Shown here piece after piece: positions 12,556-20,334 of a stretch of DNA of 37,707 nucleotides (the stretch's first letter is position 1; every line of letters starts with the position of its first letter). Both the position numbers and the translations under genes were made by a program. The DNA comes from a virus, in IMG/VR virus record IMGVR_UViG_3300014499_000012, positions 1 through 37,707 of that record. One strand, 5' to 3'. Under the pieces are notes generated by a model. That model worked only from the letters and a program-made list of their open reading frames with translations. It ran no database searches and was not told where the DNA came from.

Positions 12556-12857
12556 AGTTTGCTGAAGGTCCTTATAGTGTAAAAAGGGTTTATCACGAGC
12601 CAGATGTAATAACCTATGAAGTCAGTGCTGGTGGTAATGAGTCTGGGTATCACGTGATATTTGATGAAGATAACTGTTTAGATTTAGGAATTAGTGCCAA
12701 AGAACAAGCAGAATTATATGCAGCTTCTCCTGATCTTTATAATGCCCTAGAAGTTGCAAAGATTTTTTTAGAGCAAATAGCAGACTCGCATAACGTACTA
12801 ATACACGGAACCTCCTACTATAATCAAATTTGTAGAGCATTAGGAAAATTAAAATGA
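12552..12857 (+). CDS. Small conserved phage protein
   Basis: A 101-residue protein with the widespread segment KEQAELYAASPDLYNALEVA, seen in many phage and prophage small proteins of unknown role, preceded by a beta-rich half. Overlapping starts and stops place it in the same transcript as the spanin-like gene that follows. Confidence 0.65.
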   Translation: MKFAEGPYSVKRVYHEPDVITYEVSAGGNESGYHVIFDEDNCLDLGISAKEQAELYAASPDLYNALEVAKIFLEQIADSHNVLIHGTSYYNQICRALGKLK

Positions 12858-13099
12858 TTGCCTGGTTGAGTGATTTAAAGTTAAGTTTGTCTCAGTGGCT
12901 CCTCCTCCTCCTAGCCACGTGTGTTGGGGGCCTTGTGGTTGCATTGAAGCTACAAGGCTCTCAGCTCCACAAAGCTCAGGTCGAGTTGCTCAGTTCCCGC
13001 GTAAAGCAAACCACTGATGTTGACAATGAAGCCCGGAAGGAAGTCCTGGACACTTTCCAGGCGGCTTATAAAGCTTATATAGGCGCTAAGCATGTATAA
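12854..13099 (+). CDS. Membrane coiled-coil protein, i-spanin-like
   Basis: An 81-residue protein with one N-terminal transmembrane helix (about residues 14-32) and then a helical, charged domain (33-75) with heptad spacing. This is the topology of an inner-membrane spanin (Rz type), but the length is short and no family motif proves it. Located at the end of the rightward operon, 8 bases overlapping the next membrane protein gene and facing the endolysin cluster. Confidence 0.5.
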   Translation: MIAWLSDLKLSLSQWLLLLLATCVGGLVVALKLQGSQLHKAQVELLSSRVKQTTDVDNEARKEVLDTFQAAYKAYIGAKHV

Positions 13100-13349
13100 A
13101 GCATGCTTACTGGCACTCATGGCCCAAGCGGTTGCTGTGGGCCAGCCCCCTACATGTGATGTGGTACTTACGGCCTGTAAAGCCGTAGTAGACCAGGACA
13201 CGACCCAACTGACCCACATGAACCAGTCCATTAAGGACTTGGAAGACCAGTTGGCTAAAGACGAAAAAACCCCGCTACTGCCTTGGTGGGCTGTGGCGGG
13301 GCTATCGGGCTTTGTAGCCGGTATGTTGCTGGGTAGCAAGCTTAAGTAG
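13092..13349 (+). CDS. Secreted membrane protein with coiled coil
   Basis: An 85-residue protein: signal-like N-terminus (residues 1-17), two Cys (22, 29), a coiled coil (32-58) and a C-terminal transmembrane segment (WWAVAGLSGFVAGMLLGSKLK). Proteins of this layout are frequent next to phage lysis genes, and I would place it as a second spanin-like component. It is not a lipoprotein, since no lipobox is present. The 3' end overlaps the oppositely oriented rhomboid gene by 8 bases. Confidence 0.5.
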   Translation: MYKACLLALMAQAVAVGQPPTCDVVLTACKAVVDQDTTQLTHMNQSIKDLEDQLAKDEKTPLLPWWAVAGLSGFVAGMLLGSKLK

Positions 13350-13908
13350 ATTTCTTTTGCTTACCTGCCATTAGGAATAGGCCCATAAGGACTCCCCCTA
13401 TATGGGCAGCATAGGCGATGTTTCCGCCTAATAAAGCCATGCTCAACCCCTGAAGGTTGGGAACAGTAGATAAAAATAGTAACCCAAGAGAAAGGGCTCC
13501 CAATAGGGGGCCTTTTTTCATTATGGCGCATGAAGCAGCGAAGCAGCCCATTATAGCACCACTAGCCCCAATCATAACTCCCTGGCTGAGAGGCATGCAG
13601 CATTCTGTGCCCAGGGCAGCTAGGCCGCAAAGCAGGTAAACCTGTAGCAATCTAACGCTTCCCATTTTATGCTCTAGGAACAGCATTACGGGAACCCCAA
13701 GCATCATGTTACCCAGCAAGTGCTGAAACCCGGCATGAGAGAACATATGTGTAAATATGGTGATAACGGCCAGGGGCAACAAGGTTGGGCTAAGAAAGTT
13801 GGATAAGTCAAATGCCTGAAGAGGGGTAATGGCAGGACAAAGGGATTGGAGACACTGCAGGGCTACACAAACAGCTACGATTGTAGCGGTCATTTTATAA
13901 TGCTTCAT
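13342..13908 (-). CDS. Rhomboid intramembrane serine protease
   Basis: A 188-residue polytopic membrane protein with all rhomboid hallmarks. FTHMFSHAGFQHLLGNM carries the HxxxN oxyanion motif (H63, N67). IGASGAIMG has the nucleophile S116. AAHIGG has the base H169. The length equals a minimal six-helix core. Rhomboids cut transmembrane substrates near the membrane surface. The gene follows endolysin with a 14-base overlap and AAGGA five bases before the ATG, so it is co-translated with the lysis cassette. Possible substrates are phage membrane proteins (holin, the spanin-like pair, the lipoprotein, the 15669-15932 protein) or a host membrane protein. Activity is predicted; the role is inferred. 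Confidence 0.88.
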   Translation of the reverse strand: MKHYKMTATIVAVCVALQCLQSLCPAITPLQAFDLSNFLSPTLLPLAVITIFTHMFSHAGFQHLLGNMMLGVPVMLFLEHKMGSVRLLQVYLLCGLAALGTECCMPLSQGVMIGASGAIMGCFAASCAIMKKGPLLGALSLGLLFLSTVPNLQGLSMALLGGNIAYAAHIGGVLMGLFLMAGKQKKST

Positions 13909-14341
13909 TTGGGTCCTTTAAAAAGAGAGCCTTTTCAGCATCTCTACGTTTGGTTAGGCCAGGGGAAACGTACATACCAATATGGTTCCACAACGGAAAC
14001 TGCTCGGAGGCTGAGGCGAACTGGGAGCGGTTGAGGAGTTTGAGAAGGCCGCTCTTCGCGAGGTTACTAGCACCTAGGTTATAGGTGAATGAACACAAAG
14101 CTGCCATCTGGTTCACATTAACCGGGACCTTCACTAAAGACTCGACCTGCCCCACAACCCCGCTTATATCAGCCGCTAAAGCCTCATCAGCCTGCTGCTC
14201 CGACCACACTGTGCCAAGTTGCACATTCCCGGTATGCCCATACCCTATGGTAACTCGGCCCCCCTGGTCGGTGTAGGCTGTGAGCTTGCATCCTTCCCAT
14301 TCCTTTAAGAATGGAACCAATACATCATTAAGCTGCATCAT
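13895..14341 (-). CDS. GH24 endolysin (lysozyme)
   Basis: A 148-residue protein. The catalytic triad has T4-lysozyme spacing: E16 (EWEG), D25 (YTDQGG) and T31 (VTIGYGHT). NQMAALCSFTYNLGAS and LTKRRDAEKALF are further GH24 signatures. It cleaves peptidoglycan glycan strands. No signal peptide or signal-anchor is seen, so it should depend on the holin encoded just upstream, with which it overlaps by 14 bases. Confidence 0.92.
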   Translation of the reverse strand: MMQLNDVLVPFLKEWEGCKLTAYTDQGGRVTIGYGHTGNVQLGTVWSEQQADEALAADISGVVGQVESLVKVPVNVNQMAALCSFTYNLGASNLAKSGLLKLLNRSQFASASEQFPLWNHIGMYVSPGLTKRRDAEKALFLKDPNEAL

Positions 14342-14780
14342 TAGGCCCCTTGGTGATTACTGTCTCACTGGTCTCCTCAACCACTGTGGTTGCTACGACC
14401 GGCTGGTCTGGAGCTAGTTTCTTCAACAGAGAACCAAATAGAGCATTTCCGCCTAACTCATCCAGGTGCTCTAGGCAGCTTTTAAGCTCTGTCATGCCGA
14501 TCAAACCTGTGACCATCTTTACCGCTGGAACTAGTCCATCCAGTAGAGAGGTTTCAGTTACGTAGGCAAAGATTGTAGCAGCCTCATACATCATGATCTT
14601 GGCTATAGTTCGTTTAAGCCCTGCCGATGTTATTGGCTTGTTCTGCTTCTTAGCAATTAGAAGGGCAAATACTAGGTCCACTAGGGGCAGACTCATTACA
14701 CTTATTAGCGCGGGGTGAATAGGAACTAAGGCAACCCAAGCTGCTACACAAACATATTTAAGTACATCAAGGAGTTTCAT
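14328..14780 (-). CDS. Phage holin
   Basis: A 150-residue protein with an N-terminal helix (VCVAAWVALVPI), a second after a short turn (ISVMSLPLVDLVFALLIAKK) and a third weaker one (IMMYEAATIFAYVTE). A helical charged tail follows. The LVDLVFALLIAKK...TSAGLKRTIAKI pattern matches the phage holin 4-type family. It would permeabilise the inner membrane for the endolysin encoded next. It starts four bases after a fibre gene. Confidence 0.75.
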   Translation of the reverse strand: MKLLDVLKYVCVAAWVALVPIHPALISVMSLPLVDLVFALLIAKKQNKPITSAGLKRTIAKIMMYEAATIFAYVTETSLLDGLVPAVKMVTGLIGMTELKSCLEHLDELGGNALFGSLLKKLAPDQPVVATTVVEETSETVITKGPNDAA

Positions 14781-14784
14781 ATAT

Positions 14785-15660
14785 TTAGTGAAAGAATGGG
14801 ATGTATCCAGTTACACCGTTAATGACAACCTTAATATAGGTCGGTGAAACTCCAACTCCAGCTGGGAGATTGGTTATTGTGGCTACCCCAGATGCAGGAG
14901 TTCCAAGAGTGGTTGTAGGTAAATTTAGCACACCATTTAAATATGTCGCCACGGTAGTACTATTTCCAATTGAAGCTGTATTACTGGCTGGGGCACTACA
15001 CTGATACCCTATAGCTATAGCATTGCTTACGTTTGAAGCACCACCAGCATTGGAGCCAATAAAGGTATTTTGGCTCACTCCTGTTAGTTGAGCTCCTGTA
15101 TTCGCCCCGATGAAAGTGTTATCGGAGTCTGCATTAGCCAAATTGTCCCCAGATGTATTGCCTATTAATGTGTTATTATTACCAGTAGAAAAGATGGCTC
15201 CCACATCGGTTCCAATCGCTATATTGCCTGATCCAGAGGATAAACTTTCAAGAGGGTATCCAATATTAAGCTGTTGTCCTATGGCAACGTTGCCCGCGCC
15301 TGTTGTTAATGATGACAGTGTGCCTCCACCTAAGCCAAAATTTCCTTGGCCTGTTAGTGTGAAGTTGCCTGCAGATCCCGCAGAAGGCCCACCGATAAAG
15401 AGGTTATCGGTACCTCCTCCACTACCAAAGGTACTAAATATGCTGGTTCCATTTTGAAATATCTGGCCTTGGTTAGGTGCAGTGGTAGAAAGAGGAAGCA
15501 GTAAGTTCCCAACAGAGAAGTTACCCGTGCCTCCTCCAGCAGAAACAGCTGTTGTAGCTATAGTTCCTGTGCCAGAGCCTGTGACGTCGCCTGTTAGGGT
15601 TGTTGTCCCACCCCCTCCTCCACCATTACCGGGACCAATATATTTTGAATAGATAGACAT
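14785..15660 (-). CDS. Tail fibre with YadA-head-like repeats
   Basis: A 291-residue Gly/Thr/Ser-rich protein. The N-terminus SIYSKYIGPGNGGGGGG and TTLTGDVTG resembles the 17332-17934 protein, suggesting a shared virion attachment. The middle has about six repeats of the GNVAIG / NTFIGANTGAQ type, typical of trimeric adhesin heads (YadA-like) and phage fibres. A C-terminal domain (VSPTYIKVVINGVTGYIPFF) closes it. Likely a host-receptor-binding protein. It lies directly upstream of holin. Confidence 0.75.
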   Translation of the reverse strand: MSIYSKYIGPGNGGGGGGTTTLTGDVTGSGTGTIATTAVSAGGGTGNFSVGNLLLPLSTTAPNQGQIFQNGTSIFSTFGSGGGTDNLFIGGPSAGSAGNFTLTGQGNFGLGGGTLSSLTTGAGNVAIGQQLNIGYPLESLSSGSGNIAIGTDVGAIFSTGNNNTLIGNTSGDNLANADSDNTFIGANTGAQLTGVSQNTFIGSNAGGASNVSNAIAIGYQCSAPASNTASIGNSTTVATYLNGVLNLPTTTLGTPASGVATITNLPAGVGVSPTYIKVVINGVTGYIPFFH

Positions 15661-15668
15661 AATAACTC

Positions 15669-15932
15669 CTATAAGAAATGAATAAAAAGGTGTAGAACTA
15701 AGCTAGCACCTATAGCTAATAACACTTTGTGGTCTCTTTTAAGTTTGGCAGGTTTAGTGCCAATTATATTTCCCTGAACCCACATATGGGGAGGCACCCC
15801 TTGTGGAATGACTGGATTAATTAACACATCTTTTCTACCTGCGTAATCATCAGGATTAATTCCATGATAAATTTTAACATTTCCGTTGCTTCCAAATACC
15901 ACAGCTACATTATCAATAATTTTATTTGACAT
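15669..15932 (-). CDS. Small C-tail-anchored protein
   Basis: An 87-residue protein: a soluble part (VVFGSNGNVKIYHGINPDDY and on) and a C-terminal hydrophobic helix after a basic stretch (KLKRDHKVLLAIGASLVLHL). Predicted tail-anchored or holin-accessory type membrane protein, or a virion protein with a membrane-active tail. The family is not recognised. It sits between two fibre genes. Confidence 0.55.
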   Translation of the reverse strand: MSNKIIDNVAVVFGSNGNVKIYHGINPDDYAGRKDVLINPVIPQGVPPHMWVQGNIIGTKPAKLKRDHKVLLAIGASLVLHLFIHFL

Positions 15933-15934
15933 TG

Positions 15935-17332
15935 TTATTCCTCAGTCCACTCAATATCAACACTAAGGCTGCCACCGGTAACTGTTATAGTGGCCATCGA
16001 TATGGCAATAACTTCTGTGGCACCCCTTAGTACTAAAGCTTGAGAAGGCCTAATACCAAAATCCCACACAACTATAGGAGAAGTGTCAGAAGCAGTTAAA
16101 CCAAAGTTTACTTTGTCTGCCCTCAAAGCGCCTACCGTAGTCCCTAAAGTTGCTGGGTTGGCGGTATAGGAAACACATGTAGCTGTGGCAGTTGCATTGG
16201 TTGAATCATGAGGTACGGCCGTATTTGTTGATATAGTGCCACCAGTGTTTACAGAAGCTCTTTTAATTAATTGTACGGGAACAGTGATTGCAGTTGTTGC
16301 AAGGCCTGAAAGCCTAATTAATGTGATACGGATAGTTTTTGAAGCACTTCCGGTTAGTGTAAATACATCAGTGGCGCTGGCAGCCAGTGGCAGTGTGCTA
16401 GCGGCTGAGTATGTTTGCCTACATCCATCAAGGGGGGTCATTTGCTGGGCCCCTCGGACATCTAACTGAATATCCCCTCTGTTTCCTGCCGATAAAGATG
16501 GTACCGTGGTATTGTATACACCTGAAACTTTAACTCCGTTTCCAGAGTCTGCTGACCCGGCAGCCACGTTACCTACAACTGCACCTATTACGTTTGCGCC
16601 AGCAGGTAAAGCATTTGTAAGGTAAACATTTAAAGCATTTGAAGTGGAGTTTAATGCGTTTCCAGATGCATCATTTAGATAAGACGTAACGAGAACGTTT
16701 GCGGCATTGGCAGAATAGGGTTGTACTATATATGGGGCCGTAGAGCCATAAATATTTATTGTTGCGCTGCCGGAAGTATAAGCACTAAATTGCACTTGGA
16801 TGGTGCCTGATGTTGGAATTCCAACAATCCTGTAGTTTCCATTGGTCGTTATTGAACTTGCGATAGCGCTGGCATTTAAAGCGAACACTCCTAATGTTCT
16901 AGCAGAAGAAGGTGTGTTTTCTGAAACGGTAATAGTGCCTACAAATCCCGGCCCAGATACGTCAACGTTTACAGAAGCTGTACCTTGAAGTGTAAGTGAA
17001 ACTGTTTGCCCAGTTCCAGTTAAAGTACCGGTAGATAATAAGTTTGAGGGTGGTGTAGTAGCAGCAACACTCACTGGAATAGTTGATTGGTTAGAAGCAA
17101 TGACCACGGGAACAGAAACAGCCATTGTAGCTTGACCCAAAGCGGGGGTTTTACTGTCAATGCTGCTTAATGAAATGTTGCCAGTAGTTTGCAGTGCAGA
17201 GGTACTAGCCCCCGCTGGTAGCGGTAATGAAGCATTGCTTACAGGCAAAGTAGGCTGGTTAGATGCAATTACTACAGGAGCTGAGTTAGCCGATGTAGCT
17301 TGCCCATTTGGGTTATTAGGGTTATAGGCCAT
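15935..17332 (-). CDS. Virion surface or tail fibre protein
   Basis: A 465-residue beta-rich, Ser/Thr/Ala-rich protein with almost no charged residues in long stretches. Near the N-terminus there is an internal repeat: GQATSANSAPVVIASNQPTL and GQATMAVSVPVVIASNQSTI, each followed by PVS. This repeat is a pattern I associate with phage head-fibre and tail-fibre proteins. The C-terminus (VTGGSLSVDIEWTEE) looks like a jelly-roll end. Function by context: receptor binding or virion decoration. Confidence 0.65.
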   Translation of the reverse strand: MAYNPNNPNGQATSANSAPVVIASNQPTLPVSNASLPLPAGASTSALQTTGNISLSSIDSKTPALGQATMAVSVPVVIASNQSTIPVSVAATTPPSNLLSTGTLTGTGQTVSLTLQGTASVNVDVSGPGFVGTITVSENTPSSARTLGVFALNASAIASSITTNGNYRIVGIPTSGTIQVQFSAYTSGSATINIYGSTAPYIVQPYSANAANVLVTSYLNDASGNALNSTSNALNVYLTNALPAGANVIGAVVGNVAAGSADSGNGVKVSGVYNTTVPSLSAGNRGDIQLDVRGAQQMTPLDGCRQTYSAASTLPLAASATDVFTLTGSASKTIRITLIRLSGLATTAITVPVQLIKRASVNTGGTISTNTAVPHDSTNATATATCVSYTANPATLGTTVGALRADKVNFGLTASDTSPIVVWDFGIRPSQALVLRGATEVIAISMATITVTGGSLSVDIEWTEE

Positions 17333-17934
17333 TAAATAATCATCCAGTTAGTTCCATTAGACACTAGGTCAAGGGAAGTGTTTGATACAGGTAAAGAGAC
17401 GGTTGTAGACCCATCAATTGTTTGATTTGAGGTAGTAGCTATAGTAACAGTGCTAGAACCAACATTCTTAACCGTGTAAAGGTTGGTATTTCCCACAGCG
17501 GTTGGCAATGTAACAGTAGTAGTGCCACTTACTGCATAAACATAATCGGTCCTAGCGGCCGCTCCCAACGTAGTAGGAGCGGAAACCAGAGTTATTACCC
17601 TAGTTCCACTAATAATAGAGGGGTTAAGATTAAAGGTAAGCGTCTTAGTGACACTGTTACCGGTAATTATCACATTCCCATCAGTATTGGCAAATGTTAG
17701 GGTATCTGTGGGGCTAGTAGCTGTGGGAGACGTCCCATTAGGCGGTTGCATAATGGTGAAGCTATTAGTCACCTGAGCAGTATTGGAAATGGTAGTGGTT
17801 CCACCAGCTGTAGCTACAGAGATGCCTGATCCACCAACTATAGCTTGAGCCTGGGAGGTATCTCCGTTAAGGCTTGTGATACCTCCACCATAAAGTCCAT
17901 TTCCAATATATTTTGAGTATATTGGAGTAGCCAT
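17332..17934 (-). CDS. Tail fibre or receptor-binding protein
   Basis: A 200-residue protein with the N-terminal IYSKYIGNGLYGGGITSLNG motif shared with the 14785-15660 fibre. Beta-strand repeats follow, and the C-terminal YTVKNVGSSTVTIATTSNQT then IDGSTTVSLPV is a common tip pattern of phage fibres. It overlaps both neighbours by one base. Confidence 0.7.
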   Translation of the reverse strand: MATPIYSKYIGNGLYGGGITSLNGDTSQAQAIVGGSGISVATAGGTTTISNTAQVTNSFTIMQPPNGTSPTATSPTDTLTFANTDGNVIITGNSVTKTLTFNLNPSIISGTRVITLVSAPTTLGAAARTDYVYAVSGTTTVTLPTAVGNTNLYTVKNVGSSTVTIATTSNQTIDGSTTVSLPVSNTSLDLVSNGTNWMII

Positions 17935-18320
17935 TATTGCACTTTACCTGCTAAGGTGGCCGTAAAAGTTCCTCCCGAACCAGAAGTGTGAACAAAGTGT
18001 AAACGAATCCAAGCAGCAGAAACACCTACAATGTCGATATACGCAGTGTTTGCTGTGCCAGTGGAAGTGACAGGGACTGTAAGGGTTAAGGGAACCCAGG
18101 TCCCAGATTGTGTCGAAACGGGAACAGTGTTTCCAGGAGGAATAACGTGGTCGTTACAGACTTCAACCTGAAATGTCCCAGATGCTCCATTAGTCCACGA
18201 GATGTTATATCCCACAGCACTGATGTTGTTGATGTTGGTGTCTAAAGAGAATCCGTCAGCACTCATGCTGACAGGCACTGGAGTTACATTCTGAGGTGTT
18301 AAGAGAGGACGACTGGACAT
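17934..18320 (-). CDS. Small beta-sandwich virion protein
   Basis: A 128-residue protein. NISWTNGASGTFQVEVCNDH, WVPLTLTVPV and AYIDIVGVSAAWIRLHFVHT with the GSGGTFTATLAGKVQ end form a jelly-roll-like pattern seen in small phage tail or head-decoration proteins. It is probably the base of the fibre cluster. There is a CACAAGGAAG purine-rich SD upstream. Confidence 0.6.
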   Translation of the reverse strand: MSSRPLLTPQNVTPVPVSMSADGFSLDTNINNISAVGYNISWTNGASGTFQVEVCNDHVIPPGNTVPVSTQSGTWVPLTLTVPVTSTGTANTAYIDIVGVSAAWIRLHFVHTSGSGGTFTATLAGKVQ

Positions 18321-18354
18321 TTGGTGCTTCCTTGTGGGTTAAGGCCTTGTGAGC

Positions 18355-20334
18355 CTAAGCCTTAGAGAGAGCCTCTATACGAGAGGCTTCGGGGGTTTGA
18401 GCTAGTTTGGCGGTTTTGCCAAGTTTTGCAGTGTTTGTTTTAGGACCCGGTTTGCCTTTTTGAGGGGCTGGAGGGGGCATAAAGGTTGCTTGAGCAGCCA
18501 TGATTGACATGGGCATCATTGTTGAGTCAAGGGGCTGCTCCATAAATTTTGAGAGACTGCCTCTAAGCTTGTACGGTATTGGATTTTGCTTAGATAGGTG
18601 GTCCACCATAGCATTGTGTACTTTTTGCACAAGCTGTTGGTGTAAAGCTGGGTAGATGGCTTTTAGGTCCTGCACATCTTTTTGCTTTAGGGTACCCTGC
18701 TTTAGATAATTTAAAACTGACAAAGGTTGTTGGGCAATAGCGAGCGTGCGGTTATAGGCAGACTCCTGGGCAGGACTGGGCGGTATTTCCCGGTCAAGTA
18801 TGCCCAGTTTCATCCCCCTAGGCTTCTGCGAAGATAGGTAGTTAACGGCATTCTGGGCCATGGCTGCCAGGGCAGTTTGATGCTGAGGCAAGTAATGGCC
18901 CAGGTCCCCTCCAATTGTGCTCATCATATTGGGAGCCATCTGAGCTTCTTGAACGTGTAAGTCTAGTTTATGTAGGGTCTTGTCGTCTGGGATAGCATTT
19001 TGCAGAACAGCATTAGACCCGGTTTCAAATACGCCCTCCGCAGCTTTGCCAATTAAAGACTGTCCCTTGGCAATGGCCTGAATGCCTTCTACAGCCGCTC
19101 TAAGCCCCAAGGCTGAAGCGGGATTCTCAAGGAGGGGCTTGATAAGGGTGGGCATTATAGTTGATAGGAAGGGCTTTAAAAGCTTGTTTCCAAGCATTCC
19201 ACCCAAGGTGCCTCCCATTGGAATACCAGTTAAGTGTCCAAGGGCTGAGCCCAAGCCTGTTGCCACTGCTTTTGTGGCATATTCTTCTGCCTTATTGGTA
19301 ATGAAGTCAGCTGCCTTGCTCCCTTTCAAGGGGGAGGGGCCTTCTTCAACCGTTTCAGCTGGAGCAGGAGTAAAATGAGGTAGATTTATATCATTTTCAG
19401 GGCGGGGGGTGCCCATCTCAATCGCTCTAGCGCGTCCTTCTGGAGTAGCCTTGCTTCCACCAAAGATAGACTCTGAGGGGTTTTGAGGAACTTCTCCTTC
19501 TGGGCGAACTAAGGGCTTGCTTGTGGCCTCTAAGTCTGTTGAGGCTTGTTTTAGGCGGTCTGTGAAGTCCTTTGTAAACTCTTCAGCTGTATTGCCAAAC
19601 TTACTCATCCACAATTCACTGGCCTTGCCTAATGGATAACCCACCCCCGCCCCTAACAACCCACTTAATCCTGTGTGGACTGCAGCAGTTTGAATACTGT
19701 CTGGGCTGCCATTAATTGCCTTGGAAACTTCATCCCCTAAAGTAAATAAGGCGTTCTCTACGCCCATCTTCACAGCTGTGCCAACAGCACCTTCTGCGCC
19801 AACTAGCTTAGCAGCATCGGCACCAGCTTGTCCCAGTACACCAGCTTGAGAGAGCTCGGAAGCTCCACCGGTTAGCAGGGCAGGGCCAATTAACCCAGCA
19901 GCTTCGGATGTATAATGGGTAACGGGGTTGGCAGCCGCTCTACCTTCTACATCTTCTCCTGGCACCCCTAGGGCCTTTTCAGCCGCTGTAGCGGCTGGGC
20001 CTGCGAGGCCTTTAGCAGCACCCTCTAAAGCTGCAATGCCTTGTTGTCCAGGGCTACCATACTTATCTTGTAAGGCGGCATCTTGATTATCTGGAGTAAA
20101 GTCTATTCCATCAGTAGAGGTTGGTGAAGAGGTGGCGGGTACTGGCTCTGGGTCTGGGGTGAAGTCAATGCCTCCACCATCCGCGAAATAGAAGCAGGAC
20201 TGGGCATGTTCTCTATTAGAAGAACAAAAGTTTTCAATATCTCCACCCTTGGCCATCTGAGTATGGCACATGCAATTGGGGTGAGACTTCCCGTAAGACT
20301 TGCAGCTAGGATTGAGACAAACTGGGTAATCCAC
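18355..20334 (-). CDS. Large internal virion protein with Cys-rich N-terminus
   Basis: A 659-residue protein. The first 52 residues carry a Cys-rich block, CLNPSCKSYGKSHPNCMC and CSSNREHAQSC, with two GG tags (MAKGGD, FADGGG), a combination known from other uncultured podophages. The remainder is Ala/Gly-rich and helical, with membrane-like stretches (LGSALGHLTGIPMGGTLGGM). This suggests an ejection protein that interacts with the cell envelope, comparable in position to the internal head proteins of podoviruses. It lies between the fibres and two other internal proteins. Confidence 0.55.
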   Translation of the reverse strand: MDYPVCLNPSCKSYGKSHPNCMCHTQMAKGGDIENFCSSNREHAQSCFYFADGGGIDFTPDPEPVPATSSPTSTDGIDFTPDNQDAALQDKYGSPGQQGIAALEGAAKGLAGPAATAAEKALGVPGEDVEGRAAANPVTHYTSEAAGLIGPALLTGGASELSQAGVLGQAGADAAKLVGAEGAVGTAVKMGVENALFTLGDEVSKAINGSPDSIQTAAVHTGLSGLLGAGVGYPLGKASELWMSKFGNTAEEFTKDFTDRLKQASTDLEATSKPLVRPEGEVPQNPSESIFGGSKATPEGRARAIEMGTPRPENDINLPHFTPAPAETVEEGPSPLKGSKAADFITNKAEEYATKAVATGLGSALGHLTGIPMGGTLGGMLGNKLLKPFLSTIMPTLIKPLLENPASALGLRAAVEGIQAIAKGQSLIGKAAEGVFETGSNAVLQNAIPDDKTLHKLDLHVQEAQMAPNMMSTIGGDLGHYLPQHQTALAAMAQNAVNYLSSQKPRGMKLGILDREIPPSPAQESAYNRTLAIAQQPLSVLNYLKQGTLKQKDVQDLKAIYPALHQQLVQKVHNAMVDHLSKQNPIPYKLRGSLSKFMEQPLDSTMMPMSIMAAQATFMPPPAPQKGKPGPKTNTAKLGKTAKLAQTPEASRIEALSKA

